Shown: positions 27,032 to 36,368, counted from the first letter of the stretch. The stretch is 64,000 bases of DNA from Sphingomicrobium aestuariivivum (GCF_024721585.1 NZ_CP102629.1:186001-250000), one strand, 5' to 3'. Numbers and translations: made by a program. The notes: generated by a model not told the origin, from the letters alone.

Positions 27032-27799
27032 ATGAGCGACCAGCAGAACAGCGCGGGCCTTGCGCGGCTCGTTTCCATCATGCGCCGATTGCGCGATCCC
27101 GAAACCGGCTGCGAATGGGACAGCGTTCAGGATTTCGGCACCATCGCCCCCTACACCATCGAGGAAGCCTATGAGGTCGCCGACGCCATCGCGCGCGGCG
27201 ACATGGCCGATCTTGCCGAGGAACTGGGCGACCTCCAGCTGCAGGTGATCTTCCACAGTGTGATGGCCGAGGAGGAAGGCGCCTTCACGCTGGCCGACGT
27301 GTTCGCGAAGATTTCGGACAAGATGGAGCGGCGGCATCCGCATATCTTCGGCGAAGCGGAGAATGGCGGGCATCATCTGTGGGAAGAGATCAAGGCGGCC
27401 GAACGCAAGGACAAGGCCGAGGATGAAAGCGCGCTGGCCGGGGTGGCGCTCGCCCTGCCCGCGCTCGAACGCGCGCAGAAGCTGCAGAAGCGGGCGGCGC
27501 GCACCGGCTTCGACTGGCCCGATGCGAGCGGCGCCAAGGCCAAGATCCACGAGGAGCTGGCCGAGCTCGAGGAGGCTGAAGGCGCCGCGCATCGCGAGGA
27601 GGAGCTGGGCGACCTCCTGTTCGCGGTAGTGAACCTCGCACGCTTCCTGAAGATCGATGCCGAGGAGGCGCTGCGGAAGGCCAATCGCAAGTTCGAGAAA
27701 CGCTTCCGCGCGATCGAGGCGCATCCCGAGTTCGCGGAACGCGATCTCGACGGCAAGGAAGAACTGTGGCGGGCCGCGAAGCTGTCGACCGCCGACTAG
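27032..27799 (+). CDS. mazG: Nucleoside triphosphate pyrophosphohydrolase
   Basis: Hydrolyses NTPs and dNTPs to monophosphates and pyrophosphate, limiting damaged or surplus nucleotides. The 255 residues hold two MazG domains, each with the EExxE metal-binding helix: EEAYEVADAI...EELGDLQ (about 41-65) and HEELAELEEAE...EELGDLL (about 172-195). Length and WDSVQDFGTIAPYTIEEAYE match the E. coli type. The start at 27032 lacks a strong ribosome site; earlier in-frame starts overlap the divergent DUF819 gene. The stop overlaps that of hflX by 4 nt, tail to tail. Confidence 0.93.
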   Translation: MSDQQNSAGLARLVSIMRRLRDPETGCEWDSVQDFGTIAPYTIEEAYEVADAIARGDMADLAEELGDLQLQVIFHSVMAEEEGAFTLADVFAKISDKMERRHPHIFGEAENGGHHLWEEIKAAERKDKAEDESALAGVALALPALERAQKLQKRAARTGFDWPDASGAKAKIHEELAELEEAEGAAHREEELGDLLFAVVNLARFLKIDAEEALRKANRKFEKRFRAIEAHPEFAERDLDGKEELWRAAKLSTAD

Positions 27800-29085
27800 A
27801 GCGCGTTAAAGCGTTCCCAGTCCTTTTCGGACAGTTCGACGGTGAGGTGGATGCTTTCCCCATCCATGCGCTGGTCGAGGACCTTGCCATTGGCGTGCAG
27901 CCAGCTGAGGCGCTGGCCCTCGCTCACGGATAGCGAGATCTCGTGCCGGTTGCGATCGGGATCGAGTGCCTGGCCGACCACCTCGCGGAGATGTTCGACA
28001 CCTTGCCCCGTCCCGGCGCTGATGAGGATCGCGCCGCGCGGGCCGGCGCGGCCTTCGAGTGTGGCATAATCGTCGGGGCTGAGGAGGTCGGCCTTGTTCC
28101 ACACCTCGAGACGCGGCGGCCCCTTCCCCTCTTCGAGGCCGAGTTCGGCGAGCACCCCTTCGACATCCTCGGCCTGCGCTTCGGTATCGGGGTGCGAGAT
28201 GTCGCGGACGTGAAGGATGAGGTCGGCGGAGGCGACCTCCTCCAATGTGGCGCGGAAGGCGGCGACAAGCTGTGTGGGCAAGTCGGAGACGAAGCCCACC
28301 GTGTCGGACAGGATGACCTTTTCGTGGCCCGGCAGCTTGACGCTGCGCATGGTCGGGTCGAGCGTGGCGAACAGAAGGTCCTTCGCCATGACAGAAGCTT
28401 CCGTCAGGCGATTGAAAAGCGTTGACTTTCCGGCGTTGGTATAGCCGACGAGCGCGACCACAGGCCACGGCGCGCGCTGTCGCCTGTCGCGGTGAAGGCC
28501 GCGGGTTTTCTTGACCTGCTCGAGCTCTTTCCTGATGCGCGCCATGCGGTCGCGGATCATGCGGCGGTCGGCCTCGATCTGGGTTTCGCCCGGGCCACCG
28601 AGGAAGCCGAAGCCGCCGCGCTGGCGCTCGAGGTGGGTCCATGAACGGACAAGGCGCCCGGCCTGGTAGTCGAGGTGGGCCAGCTCGACCTGGAGGCGGC
28701 CTTCGGCGGTGGCGGCGCGTTCGCCGAAGATTTCGAGGATGAGGCCGGTGCGGTCGATGACCTTGGTCTTGAGCCGGTCCTCGAGATTCTTCTGTTGCAC
28801 GGGCGTGAGCGTGTGATCGACGATGGTCAGCGTGACATCGTCGGCGGCCGCTGCGGCGGCGATCTCGTCGACCTGCCCGCTGCCCAGCAGCGTGCCGGGG
28901 CGCAGCGTGCGGACGGTGAAGCTCATCGCCTCGGTCACATGGATGCCGATCGCCTCGGCAAGACCCTTGGCTTCCTCGGTACGGGCGTCGGCGTCGCGGC
29001 TGTGCGTATGGCGGGCGAGGACGGGCACGACGAGCAGCGCGCGCTGGCCCCCTGCCCCTTCCTCGTCGCGGTTGAAAACGCTCAT
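27796..29085 (-). CDS. hflX: Ribosome-associated GTPase HflX
   Basis: GTPase that splits stalled ribosomes. The 429 residues show the glycine-rich HflX N-terminal domain, a coiled coil with the signature [12 protein letters not shown] (near 178), then the G domain: G1 GYTNAGKST (near 214), G3 [10 protein letters not shown] (near 258), G4 NKAD (near 328). A C-terminal extension of about 60 residues follows. The start overlaps the hfq stop (ATGA); co-transcription of hfq and hflX is common in proteobacteria. Confidence 0.95.
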   Translation of the reverse strand: MSVFNRDEEGAGGQRALLVVPVLARHTHSRDADARTEEAKGLAEAIGIHVTEAMSFTVRTLRPGTLLGSGQVDEIAAAAAADDVTLTIVDHTLTPVQQKNLEDRLKTKVIDRTGLILEIFGERAATAEGRLQVELAHLDYQAGRLVRSWTHLERQRGGFGFLGGPGETQIEADRRMIRDRMARIRKELEQVKKTRGLHRDRRQRAPWPVVALVGYTNAGKSTLFNRLTEASVMAKDLLFATLDPTMRSVKLPGHEKVILSDTVGFVSDLPTQLVAAFRATLEEVASADLILHVRDISHPDTEAQAEDVEGVLAELGLEEGKGPPRLEVWNKADLLSPDDYATLEGRAGPRGAILISAGTGQGVEHLREVVGQALDPDRNRHEISLSVSEGQRLSWLHANGKVLDQRMDGESIHLTVELSEKDWERFNAL

Positions 29086-29513
29086 CGATCCGCCTGCCCG
29101 TCGGAGATGGTGGCGATGGCATGCTTGAAGACGAGCTGGATGTCGCCGCCCTGCTGGAGGAGCAGCGCATAGGCGTCATGGCCGGCAAGACTGCCTTCGA
29201 GCGCGATGCCGTTCAGGAGGAACAGCTTCACGGACTGGCCGCGGCGGCGGGTGAGGAAGGCGTCCTGCCGGTCGCCGCGGGTGTGGCCCTCGACCTCGAA
29301 GGCGGCCTGGTCGCGCAGGAGCACGGTCGACACCCCTTGCTTGTAGACGAGCTGCTCGTGGCCGTCGCGCTGGAGCGTGAGGCTGTAGGCATCGAATCCG
29401 CTGATCAGCCCCTGGAGGCGCACGCCTTTCAGGAGGAAGATGGTCGCGGGCACCCCGCCCTTGCGGGCAAGATTGAGAAACTGGTCCTGCAGCGAGGACT
29501 TGGGCTGGGTCAT
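29082..29513 (-). CDS. hfq: RNA chaperone Hfq with two tandem Sm domains
   Basis: Post-transcriptional regulator that anneals small RNAs to mRNAs. At 143 residues it is nearly twice a normal alphaproteobacterial Hfq. Residues 7-67 form one Hfq fold, with SLQDQFLN (proximal-face Gln/Asp kept) and YKQG in place of the usual YKHA Sm2 motif. After a linker, residues 92-137 form a second fold with VKLFLLNGIALEG and a canonical FKHA. So one chain supplies two Sm domains, and three chains could make the six-fold ring. I recall double-domain Hfq proteins reported in some sphingomonads, but not with certainty. It lies 5 nt after ntrX and is coupled to hflX. Confidence 0.92.
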   Translation of the reverse strand: MTQPKSSLQDQFLNLARKGGVPATIFLLKGVRLQGLISGFDAYSLTLQRDGHEQLVYKQGVSTVLLRDQAAFEVEGHTRGDRQDAFLTRRRGQSVKLFLLNGIALEGSLAGHDAYALLLQQGGDIQLVFKHAIATISDGQADR

Positions 29514-29518
29514 GGGGT

Positions 29519-30898
29519 TCAGTTCTTGTCGCGCTTGTCCGTGACGCCCAGCGCCTTCAGCTTGCGGTGAAGGGCCGAGCGTTCCATCCCGATGAACGCG
29601 GCGGTGCGGCTGATGTTGCCGGAGAAACGACGGATCTGGACGCGCAGATATTCGCGCTCGAAATTCTCGCGCGCCTCCCTGAGCGGCGAGCCCATCATGG
29701 CAACGGTCGAGGTCGCGCTCTTGTTGTCACTGCCACCATCGGTGACTTCGGGCGGCAAAAGATCGATCTCGATGCAGTCGACCCGGTCGCCGGGGGTGAG
29801 GATCATGGTGCGCTCGATGATGTTCCTGAGCTGGCGCACGTTGCCGGGCCATTCATGCGCCTGGAGCGCGGCCATCGCCTCGTCCGACACGCGCGGCGGG
29901 CGCACGCGGCGCTCGGCGGCGAAGCGGGCGAGGAAGTGGCCGACGAGCAGCGCGATATCCTCGCGGCGCTGGTTCAGCGGCGGGATGGTCACGGGCACGA
30001 CGTTGAGGCGGTAGAAGAGGTCTTCGCGAAAGCGCCCCTCCTCGATCTCCTTCTGGAGGTCGCGCGAGGTGGCCGAGAGCACGCGCACGTCGACCTTTAC
30101 GGGGCGGTCGCCATGGACGCGGTGGAAGCTCTGGTCGGTAAGGACGCGCAGGATCTTGGCCTGCGTGTTGAGCGGCATGTCGGCGATCTCGTCAAGGAAC
30201 AGCGTGCCGCCATGCGCCTGTTCGAGGAGGCCGGGACGGGCGACGCCGCCTTCCTCGATACCGAACAGTTCCTCCTCGACCCGCTCGGGCGCCATCATGG
30301 CGGCGGAGACGACGACGAAGGGGCCGTTGGCGCGCGGGCTCCAGTTGTGGATCATCCGCGCGGCGATTTCCTTGCCGACGCCTGCAGGGCCGTTGATCAT
30401 GACGCGGCTGCCGGTGGGCGCCACGCGCTTCAGGGTGGCGCGGACCGAGTTGATGGTCGAGGACGAGCCTTCGAGTTGCTCGTCCCGCATGGTCTGCTTT
30501 TTGAGCTGCGCATTCTCGCGGCGCAGGCGATCGGTCTCGGTGGCGCGCGCGACGAGGTGGAGCAGCTTGCCCGCCTCGAAGGGCTTTTCGATGAAGTCGA
30601 CCGCGCCCGCGCGCACCGCGGCGACGGCGGTGTCGAGATTGCCATGGCCCGAGATCATGATGACGGGCAGCGAGGCATCGCGTTTCTTGACCTCCTCGAG
30701 GAGCTGTAGGCCGTCCATGTCGGAGCCCTGCAGCCAGACATCGAGCAGCGCGAGATGCGGACGGCGCCGCTCGATCGCTTCGAGTGCCTCGCGGCTGTTG
30801 GCGGCGGTGCGCACGTCATAACCTTCGTCCTCGAGCACGCCCGAGACCAGTTCGCGGATATCTTCCTCGTCGTCGACTACCAGGATCTCAAGAGCCAT
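29519..30898 (-). CDS. ntrX: Two-component response regulator NtrX (GAFTGA loop missing)
   Basis: Response regulator paired with NtrY. The 459 residues comprise a receiver domain (phospho-acceptor Asp in LLDVWLQ near 52, Lys in EKPF near 104), an AAA+ domain (Walker A GPAGVGKE near 170, Walker B LFLDEIADM near 237) and a Fis-type DNA-binding helix-turn-helix (about 420-450). The sigma-54-contacting GAFTGA loop expected after EELFG is absent: the sequence runs EELFGIEEGGVARPG. The protein therefore may not act as a sigma-54 activator and could work with sigma-70 or as a repressor. The ATG overlaps the ntrY stop by one base. Confidence 0.93.
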   Translation of the reverse strand: MALEILVVDDEEDIRELVSGVLEDEGYDVRTAANSREALEAIERRRPHLALLDVWLQGSDMDGLQLLEEVKKRDASLPVIMISGHGNLDTAVAAVRAGAVDFIEKPFEAGKLLHLVARATETDRLRRENAQLKKQTMRDEQLEGSSSTINSVRATLKRVAPTGSRVMINGPAGVGKEIAARMIHNWSPRANGPFVVVSAAMMAPERVEEELFGIEEGGVARPGLLEQAHGGTLFLDEIADMPLNTQAKILRVLTDQSFHRVHGDRPVKVDVRVLSATSRDLQKEIEEGRFREDLFYRLNVVPVTIPPLNQRREDIALLVGHFLARFAAERRVRPPRVSDEAMAALQAHEWPGNVRQLRNIIERTMILTPGDRVDCIEIDLLPPEVTDGGSDNKSATSTVAMMGSPLREARENFEREYLRVQIRRFSGNISRTAAFIGMERSALHRKLKALGVTDKRDKN

Positions 30899-33156
30899 CA
30901 GATATCCTCATCATATTCGTTATCGTCACCGGCACGGGTGAGCGGGGTGCCGGGTTCGCCCTCGGCGCGATCCTCGAGCCGGGCGGCATCGAAGCTGATC
31001 CGGACGCGGGTGCCCCCGCCCTCCCGATCGAAAAAGGCCAGCTGGCCTGCATGTTCCTCGACGATCTTCTTGACGATGGCGAGGCCGAGCCCGGTGCCGC
31101 GCACGCGCGTGGTCATGTAAGGCTCGGTCATGCGCTCGCGGTCGGCGGGCAGGCCGATGCCGGTATCGTCGAGGAGGATGGTGAGTTCGCCGCCCTCGCG
31201 TTCGAGCTTCATGGCGATGAAATCGCCTTCCTCGCGCGCCTCGCCCTTCTTGCGGCGTGCCTCGATCGCCTCGACCGCATTCTTGACGATGTTGGTGAGC
31301 GCCTGTGCCAGCTGGCGGCGGTCACAGACCATGCGCACGGGGCCGCGCGCGGGATCGATCGAGAAATGGATGCCGGGATGCGCGACCTCGTGGAGGAAGA
31401 GCGCGGCGCGGGCGATGTCATGCACGTCCTCGTCGCGGAACGAGGGCTTGGGCATGCGCGCGAAGTTGGAGAATTCATCGACCATGCGGCGAAGGTCGCC
31501 GACCTGCCGGACGATCGTCTGGGTCAGCCGCTCGAAGGTGTCGTCATCCTGCGGGATGGTGTCGCCATAGCGGCGCTGGAGCCGTTCGGCGGCGAGCTGG
31601 ATCGGGGTGAGAGGGTTCTTGATCTCGTGGGCGATGCGGCGCGCGATGTCGGACCAGGCGGCGCGCCGCTGGTCGGACAGCTGGTCGGTGACATCATCGA
31701 AGGTCAGCACCGCGCCGTCCTCGTAGCGCACACGCTTGACCGCAAGCGTGCGCGGGCCCGCCTTGGTGGCGAGTTCGAGCGTTGTCTCCTGGCTCGCGCC
31801 CGAGAGGAATTCGCCGAGTTCTGGCGAGCGATCGATGAGGCGTTCGCCCTCGAGGTTCACATCCTCGTCGGCGAGTAGCAGTAGCGCCGAGCGGTTGATG
31901 AGGAGGATGCGGTCCTCCTCGTCGGTCGCGATGACGCCGGCGGTGACCGAGGACAGGACCGCCTCGATGAAGGCACGGCGGAGGTCGAGTTCCTCGTTGG
32001 CGGTCAGGAGCGCGCCGGTCTGTTCCTCGATCCGGCTCGTCATGCGGTTGAAGGCGGTGGCGAGCGTTGCGATCTCGTCGGCGCTCGCCTGCGGCGGTAC
32101 GCGCGCGGTAAAGTCGCCCTCCTCGACGCGGTTGGCGGCGGCGACGAGCTGGCCCACGGGGCGCGCGATGCGGTCGGCGAGCTTGAGGGCCGCGAAGATG
32201 GCGAGCGCGACGATGAAGATGGCGCCGATCAGCAGCGCGGCATTAAAGCGAAGTTGGTTCACGCGGCTACGCTGGATGATGTCGTTATAGGCGGTCATCA
32301 CCCCTTCGGCGCGGATGATGCTCTCGGCCAGATTGCCTTCGACATAGCGGTTGGCGATGAGATAGCCGTTCTCGCTCTCAGGCAGCTTGATGAAGATGCT
32401 GATGCGGTCGATCGCGTCGAGGAGCACGGCATTGCCCGCGTCCGCATCATCCTTGGTGGCGAGGATCTGCTCCTCGTCGATCAACCCGTCGAAGTCGTTG
32501 ACGGTGACGAGCGCCTCGATCTCCCCATTGTCGCCGATCGCGATCAGGGCCGCCTCGTTCAAGGTGCGATAATAGACCTGTTCTTCCACGAAGAGCCGGA
32601 ATTCCTCGCTCTCGACGGGCACCTCCTGGAGGGTGAACATGATGTCGGCCGCCATGTAGGCGGCTTCCTCGGACACATCGAACTGCTCGTTCTCGAGCGT
32701 CGAGGTGGCGAGCGACACGGTGTCCTCGAGCATGGTGCGCGCGCGGTCGGAGAACCAGAATTCGAGCCCCGACTGGATCAGCAGCGAGGCGAAGATGGCG
32801 ACCGTGACGGTCGGGACCGCGGCGATGATCGAAAAGAGCGCGACGAGGCGCGTGTGGATCTGGCCGGTCCCTACTCCCTGCCTCTTGCCGCGATACTGGG
32901 CGATGCGGCGCGACAGGAGGACCATCAGGATGATGGCGGGGATGAGATTGCCGACCATCAGGAGTGCGATGAGTGGCGGACTCAGCAAGGTGGGTCGGCC
33001 GTGATCGTGAAGCAGGAGATCGGCAGAATAGGCGAGCGTGCCGATGAGGACGACCGCTGCGATGACTGTCGCGAGGCGCAGCCGCGTCGAGCGCGACGAC
33101 CAGTGCAGTGGCTTCAAGGCCTGCGGAGAATCACTGACGGCATTCATTCCGTGCAA
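30898..33156 (-). CDS. ntrY: Sensor histidine kinase NtrY
   Basis: Membrane sensor kinase of the NtrYX system, linked in other alphaproteobacteria to nitrogen, redox and envelope control. The 752 residues contain three N-terminal membrane segments (about 28-46, 56-80, 100-122), a periplasmic sensor region, a fourth segment (about 298-322), a HAMP domain (about 325-378), a PAS domain (about 385-490), the HisKA H-box IAHEIKNPLTPIQ (near 510) and a HATPase domain with DDTGIGLP and GTGLGLAIVKKIVEEH. It lies between dusB and ntrX on the same strand; ntrB and ntrC, usual neighbours, are not here. Confidence 0.95.
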   Translation of the reverse strand: MHGMNAVSDSPQALKPLHWSSRSTRLRLATVIAAVVLIGTLAYSADLLLHDHGRPTLLSPPLIALLMVGNLIPAIILMVLLSRRIAQYRGKRQGVGTGQIHTRLVALFSIIAAVPTVTVAIFASLLIQSGLEFWFSDRARTMLEDTVSLATSTLENEQFDVSEEAAYMAADIMFTLQEVPVESEEFRLFVEEQVYYRTLNEAALIAIGDNGEIEALVTVNDFDGLIDEEQILATKDDADAGNAVLLDAIDRISIFIKLPESENGYLIANRYVEGNLAESIIRAEGVMTAYNDIIQRSRVNQLRFNAALLIGAIFIVALAIFAALKLADRIARPVGQLVAAANRVEEGDFTARVPPQASADEIATLATAFNRMTSRIEEQTGALLTANEELDLRRAFIEAVLSSVTAGVIATDEEDRILLINRSALLLLADEDVNLEGERLIDRSPELGEFLSGASQETTLELATKAGPRTLAVKRVRYEDGAVLTFDDVTDQLSDQRRAAWSDIARRIAHEIKNPLTPIQLAAERLQRRYGDTIPQDDDTFERLTQTIVRQVGDLRRMVDEFSNFARMPKPSFRDEDVHDIARAALFLHEVAHPGIHFSIDPARGPVRMVCDRRQLAQALTNIVKNAVEAIEARRKKGEAREEGDFIAMKLEREGGELTILLDDTGIGLPADRERMTEPYMTTRVRGTGLGLAIVKKIVEEHAGQLAFFDREGGGTRVRISFDAARLEDRAEGEPGTPLTRAGDDNEYDEDI

Positions 33157-33214
33157 CGCCTAGCACGGAAGCGTTGCATGAAAAACACAGTTTGGCGGCT
33201 AGGCCTCAGTGAGG

Positions 33215-34219
33215 TCAGGCGGCGGCGCGCTGGGCGTCGATGAATCGACCGTAGTAGTCGCGCAGCAGCTGCTTTACCTCCGCCGCGCTCTCGACGGTGT
33301 TGACGTGGTTGCGGAACTCCGCCGAGCCGTGGAGGCCCTTGGTGTACCAGCCGAGATGCTTGCGCGCGCAATTGACGCCGACGCGCTCGCCATAGAGCGC
33401 GATCATGTCGTCATATTGCTCGAGGATCACGTCGAGCTGCTCGGCGAGCGGCGGTGCGTCCTTGGCCTCGCCGTGACAGAGATCGGCGATCATCTGTCCG
33501 AGAAGCCACGGTTTGCCATAGGCCCCGCGGCCGACCATGACCCCGTCGGCGCCCGACTGGTCGAGCGCGGCATGGGCGTCCTCGATCGCGTTGATGTCGC
33601 CGTTGACGATCACGGGGAGGCTGGTTGCTTCCTTGACGTTGCGGACAAAGGCCCAGTCGGCACTGCCGCGGTACATCTGGTTGCGGGTGCGGCCGTGAAC
33701 CGTGATCATCTGCGCGCCGAGATCCTCGGCGATGCGCGCGAGTTCGGGGGCGTTGAGGCTGTCGTGGCACCAGCCCATGCGCATCTTGACCGTCACCGGC
33801 ACCTTCACCGCCTTCACCGTCGCCTCGATCAGCGAGGCGGCGAGCGGCAGGTCGCGCATGAGGCTGGACCCGGCATAGCCGTTGACGACCTTCTTCACGG
33901 GGCAGCCCATGTTGATGTCGATGATCGCGGCGCCCTTGTCCTCGTTCAATTTGGCCGCCTCGGCCATGCGGGTCGGCTCGCAGCCCGCCAGCTGGAGCGA
34001 GACGGGTTCCTCCGACGGATCCCAGGTCGCCTTCTGGAGGCTCTGCTTGGTCTCGCGGATCATCGCTTCCGAAGCGATCATCTCCGAAACGGTCAGGCCG
34101 CAGCCATAGCGCTTGACGATCTTGCGGAAAGGCGTGTCGGTCACCCCCGTCATCGGCGCGAGGATGACGGGTTCGGCGATCTCGATGTCGCCGATCTTGA
34201 TGGGCTTCAGGCGGGTCAT
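33215..34219 (-). CDS. dusB: tRNA-dihydrouridine synthase (DusB/NifR3)
   Basis: FMN enzyme that reduces uridines in the D loop of tRNA. The 334 residues show the Dus barrel with APMTGVTDTPFR (near 21), the active-site Cys in NMGCPVKKVV (near 104), KMRMGW (near 142), HGRTRNQMYRG (near 172) and NGDIN (near 205). It is first in the dusB-ntrY-ntrX-hfq-hflX run. The same gene is nifR3 at the head of the ntr operon in other alphaproteobacteria. It is divergent from ispDF. Confidence 0.95.
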   Translation of the reverse strand: MTRLKPIKIGDIEIAEPVILAPMTGVTDTPFRKIVKRYGCGLTVSEMIASEAMIRETKQSLQKATWDPSEEPVSLQLAGCEPTRMAEAAKLNEDKGAAIIDINMGCPVKKVVNGYAGSSLMRDLPLAASLIEATVKAVKVPVTVKMRMGWCHDSLNAPELARIAEDLGAQMITVHGRTRNQMYRGSADWAFVRNVKEATSLPVIVNGDINAIEDAHAALDQSGADGVMVGRGAYGKPWLLGQMIADLCHGEAKDAPPLAEQLDVILEQYDDMIALYGERVGVNCARKHLGWYTKGLHGSAEFRNHVNTVESAAEVKQLLRDYYGRFIDAQRAAA

Positions 34220-34303
34220 GGTAGCGCGCCTTTACGGAATTTCGCCTGATCGCGCAATGAACGGCCCTTCACAGGGCGGCAATTGCGCGGCAAGGCTGGC
34301 GCC

Positions 34304-35458
34304 ATGCAAGTGACCGCCCTCATCGTCGCCGCCGGTTCGGGCACCCGCATGGGCGGCGAGACACCCAAGCAGTATCGCAAGATCGCCGGCAAGGCCGTGA
34401 TCGCTCATGCGGTGGACGCGTTGATCGACCATCCGAGGATCGATGCGGTTCGCGTCGTGATCGGCAAGGGGCAGGAAGAGGAGGCGCGCGCGGCGCTCGG
34501 CGAGCGCGACGTCGGCGCCTTCATCGTCGGTGGCGCGAGCCGGAGCGAGAGCGTGGGCAACGGGCTGGCGGCGATCGATACGAGCCACGTCCTCGTCCAT
34601 GACGCCGCCCGCCCCTTCTGCCCCGCCGAGGTCGTCGACCGGCTCGTCGAGGCGCTGCATACATATTCTGCGGTCGTGCCTGTTCTTGACGTGCCCGACA
34701 CGGTGGCGCGATCCGACGGCGCCTTTCTGACCCTATCCGAGAGCCGCGAGGGGCTGGTGCGGGTTCAGACTCCGCAAGCCTTCTTAGCCACTGATTTAAT
34801 TGATACATTTCAGAAACATTCGAGCGGTGCTACAGCGCCGCCAACGGATGAGGCGAGCGTGATTCGAGCGGCAGGACTGCCGGTCGCCACGGTCGCCGGC
34901 GATCCGCTCTTGGACAAGTTGACGGTGCCCGCCGATTGGGCGCGCGCCGAGATGATGCTGGAGGCACGAATGGCACCGCGCACGGGGCTGGGTTTCGACG
35001 TACATGCTTTTGGCGGCCCGGGGCCGGTCATGCTCGGCGGGATCGCCATCCCGCATGACACGGGGCTCAAGGGGCATAGCGATGCCGATGTGCTCCTCCA
35101 CGCCATCACCGATGCGTTGCTCGGTGCCGCCGGCATGGGCGATATCGGCGAGCATTTCCCGCCCACGGATGCGCGCTGGAAGGGCGCGGCCTCCGACCAG
35201 TTCCTCGCCCATGCGGCCAAACTCGTGCGCGATGCGGGCGGCACCATCGATCATGTCGATGCCACGGTGATCTGCGAGGCGCCAAAGGTCGGCCCGCACC
35301 GCGATGCGATCCGCTCGCGGATCGCGCGCATCCTCGGGCTGCGCGACAGCCAGGTCAGCATCAAGGCGACCACGACCGAGAAGCTGGGCTTCACCGGTCG
35401 GCGCGAGGGGATCGCCTGCCAGGCGATCGCCAATATCCGCATGGGCGTCGAGGCTTGA
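34304..35458 (+). CDS. ispDF: Bifunctional IspD/IspF isoprenoid synthesis enzyme
   Basis: Fusion carrying two non-consecutive steps of the MEP pathway: IspD (MEP cytidylyltransferase, residues 1 to about 222; AAGSGTRMGG and HDAARPF) and IspF (MECDP synthase, from RTGLGFDVHAFG at about 226; GHSDADVLLHAI, GDIGEHFPP, TTEKLGFTGRREG). The fusion is usual in alphaproteobacteria. The pathway also feeds the carotenoids made by crtW-crtZ. The start at 34304 is chosen to begin at TALIVAAGSG. A pocket at about 34785-34870 in the IspD part is AT-rich with unusual codons. The stop overlaps pncC (TTGA). Confidence 0.96.
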   Translation: MQVTALIVAAGSGTRMGGETPKQYRKIAGKAVIAHAVDALIDHPRIDAVRVVIGKGQEEEARAALGERDVGAFIVGGASRSESVGNGLAAIDTSHVLVHDAARPFCPAEVVDRLVEALHTYSAVVPVLDVPDTVARSDGAFLTLSESREGLVRVQTPQAFLATDLIDTFQKHSSGATAPPTDEASVIRAAGLPVATVAGDPLLDKLTVPADWARAEMMLEARMAPRTGLGFDVHAFGGPGPVMLGGIAIPHDTGLKGHSDADVLLHAITDALLGAAGMGDIGEHFPPTDARWKGAASDQFLAHAAKLVRDAGGTIDHVDATVICEAPKVGPHRDAIRSRIARILGLRDSQVSIKATTTEKLGFTGRREGIACQAIANIRMGVEA

Positions 35459-35946
35459 GCGAAGTCGCGCCCGCGCTGGTCGAGGCCGCTGCGGGGGTGC
35501 TCGAGGCGCATCGCAAGGCGGGCACGCGGGTGGCGATGGCCGAAAGCTGTACCGGCGGGCTGGTCTCGGCGGCGCTGACGGCGATTGCCGGCTCGTCGGA
35601 TGTCTTCACCGCGGGATTCGTGACGTACGCCAATGAAGCAAAGGTGCGGATGGTCGGGGTCGAGCCGGTCCTGATCGAACTGCATGGCGCGGTGTCGCGC
35701 GAGGTCGCGACGGCAATGGCCGAGGGCGCGCTGTCGCGCTCGGGCGCCGATGTGGCGGTGGCGATCACGGGCGTTGCCGGCCCCGGTGGGGGATCGGCGG
35801 CAAAGCCCGTCGGCACGGTCTGGTTCGCGCGCGCCTCGTCGGACGGCGCGACGACGGTGGTGCTCAAGAATTTCGACGAGGATGCGGGCCGCGAGGCGAT
35901 CCGCACTCAGGCGGCGTCGGAAGCGCTCTCGCTCTTGTTGCCGTAG
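35455..35946 (+). CDS. CinA C-terminal-type nicotinamide-nucleotide amidohydrolase
   Basis: A 163-residue stand-alone CinA_C domain of the PncC type, which deamidates NMN in pyridine nucleotide recycling. Family motifs are AESCTGGLVSAALTAIAGSS (near 24-43), GFVTYANEAKV (near 50) and AITGVAGPGGGS (near 102). The start is TTG at 35455 overlapping the ispDF stop, which leaves no room for another start of suitable length. The 3' end overlaps the convergent ratA-like gene by 40 nt, including coding sequence of both. Confidence 0.9.
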   Translation: MSEVAPALVEAAAGVLEAHRKAGTRVAMAESCTGGLVSAALTAIAGSSDVFTAGFVTYANEAKVRMVGVEPVLIELHGAVSREVATAMAEGALSRSGADVAVAITGVAGPGGGSAAKPVGTVWFARASSDGATTVVLKNFDEDAGREAIRTQAASEALSLLLP

Positions 35947-36368
35947 AGTTCGTCGGCGCGGGCGATGAAGGCGTCGGTCATGCGGCGCAATGCACGATCG
36001 AACATCTGCCCCGCCACCGTCTCGAAGATGCGGTTCTTGAAGGCGAAGTCGACGCAGAAGCCGAGCTTGGTGCCCCCCTGCCCGTCGGGCTCGAAGGTCC
36101 ATTCATTGTGCAGGAACTTCAACGGCCCCTCGACATAGTCGACGGTGATCTTGTCCGGCCGTTCCTTCTTCACGCGGCTCGTGAAACGCTCCTTGAAGGC
36201 CTTGAAGCCGACGATGAGGTCGGCGACCAGTTCCTCGTCGCTCTCGGAACGGACGCGCACCGCGCTGACCCACGGCAGGAATTCGTCATAACGGCCGACA
36301 TCGGCGACGAGCTCGAACAGCTGTTCGGGCGAATAAGGAAGGCTTCTCGTCTCGGAGTGGCGCGGCAT
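35907..36368 (-). CDS. START/SRPBCC-family protein (RatA/Coq10-like)
   Basis: A 153-residue SRPBCC-fold protein of the family including bacterial RatA and mitochondrial Coq10, which binds ubiquinone or polyketide-like ligands. Recognisable stretches are SLPYSPEQLFELVADVGRY (near 8), VSAVRVRSE and NEWTFEPDG with a C-terminal amphipathic helix. RatA was described as a toxin acting on 70S assembly; in this setting a quinone chaperone is as likely. Its ATG overlaps the lipA stop (TAATG), and its 3' end overlaps pncC by 40 nt. Confidence 0.85.
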   Translation of the reverse strand: MPRHSETRSLPYSPEQLFELVADVGRYDEFLPWVSAVRVRSESDEELVADLIVGFKAFKERFTSRVKKERPDKITVDYVEGPLKFLHNEWTFEPDGQGGTKLGFCVDFAFKNRIFETVAGQMFDRALRRMTDAFIARADELYGNKSESASDAA

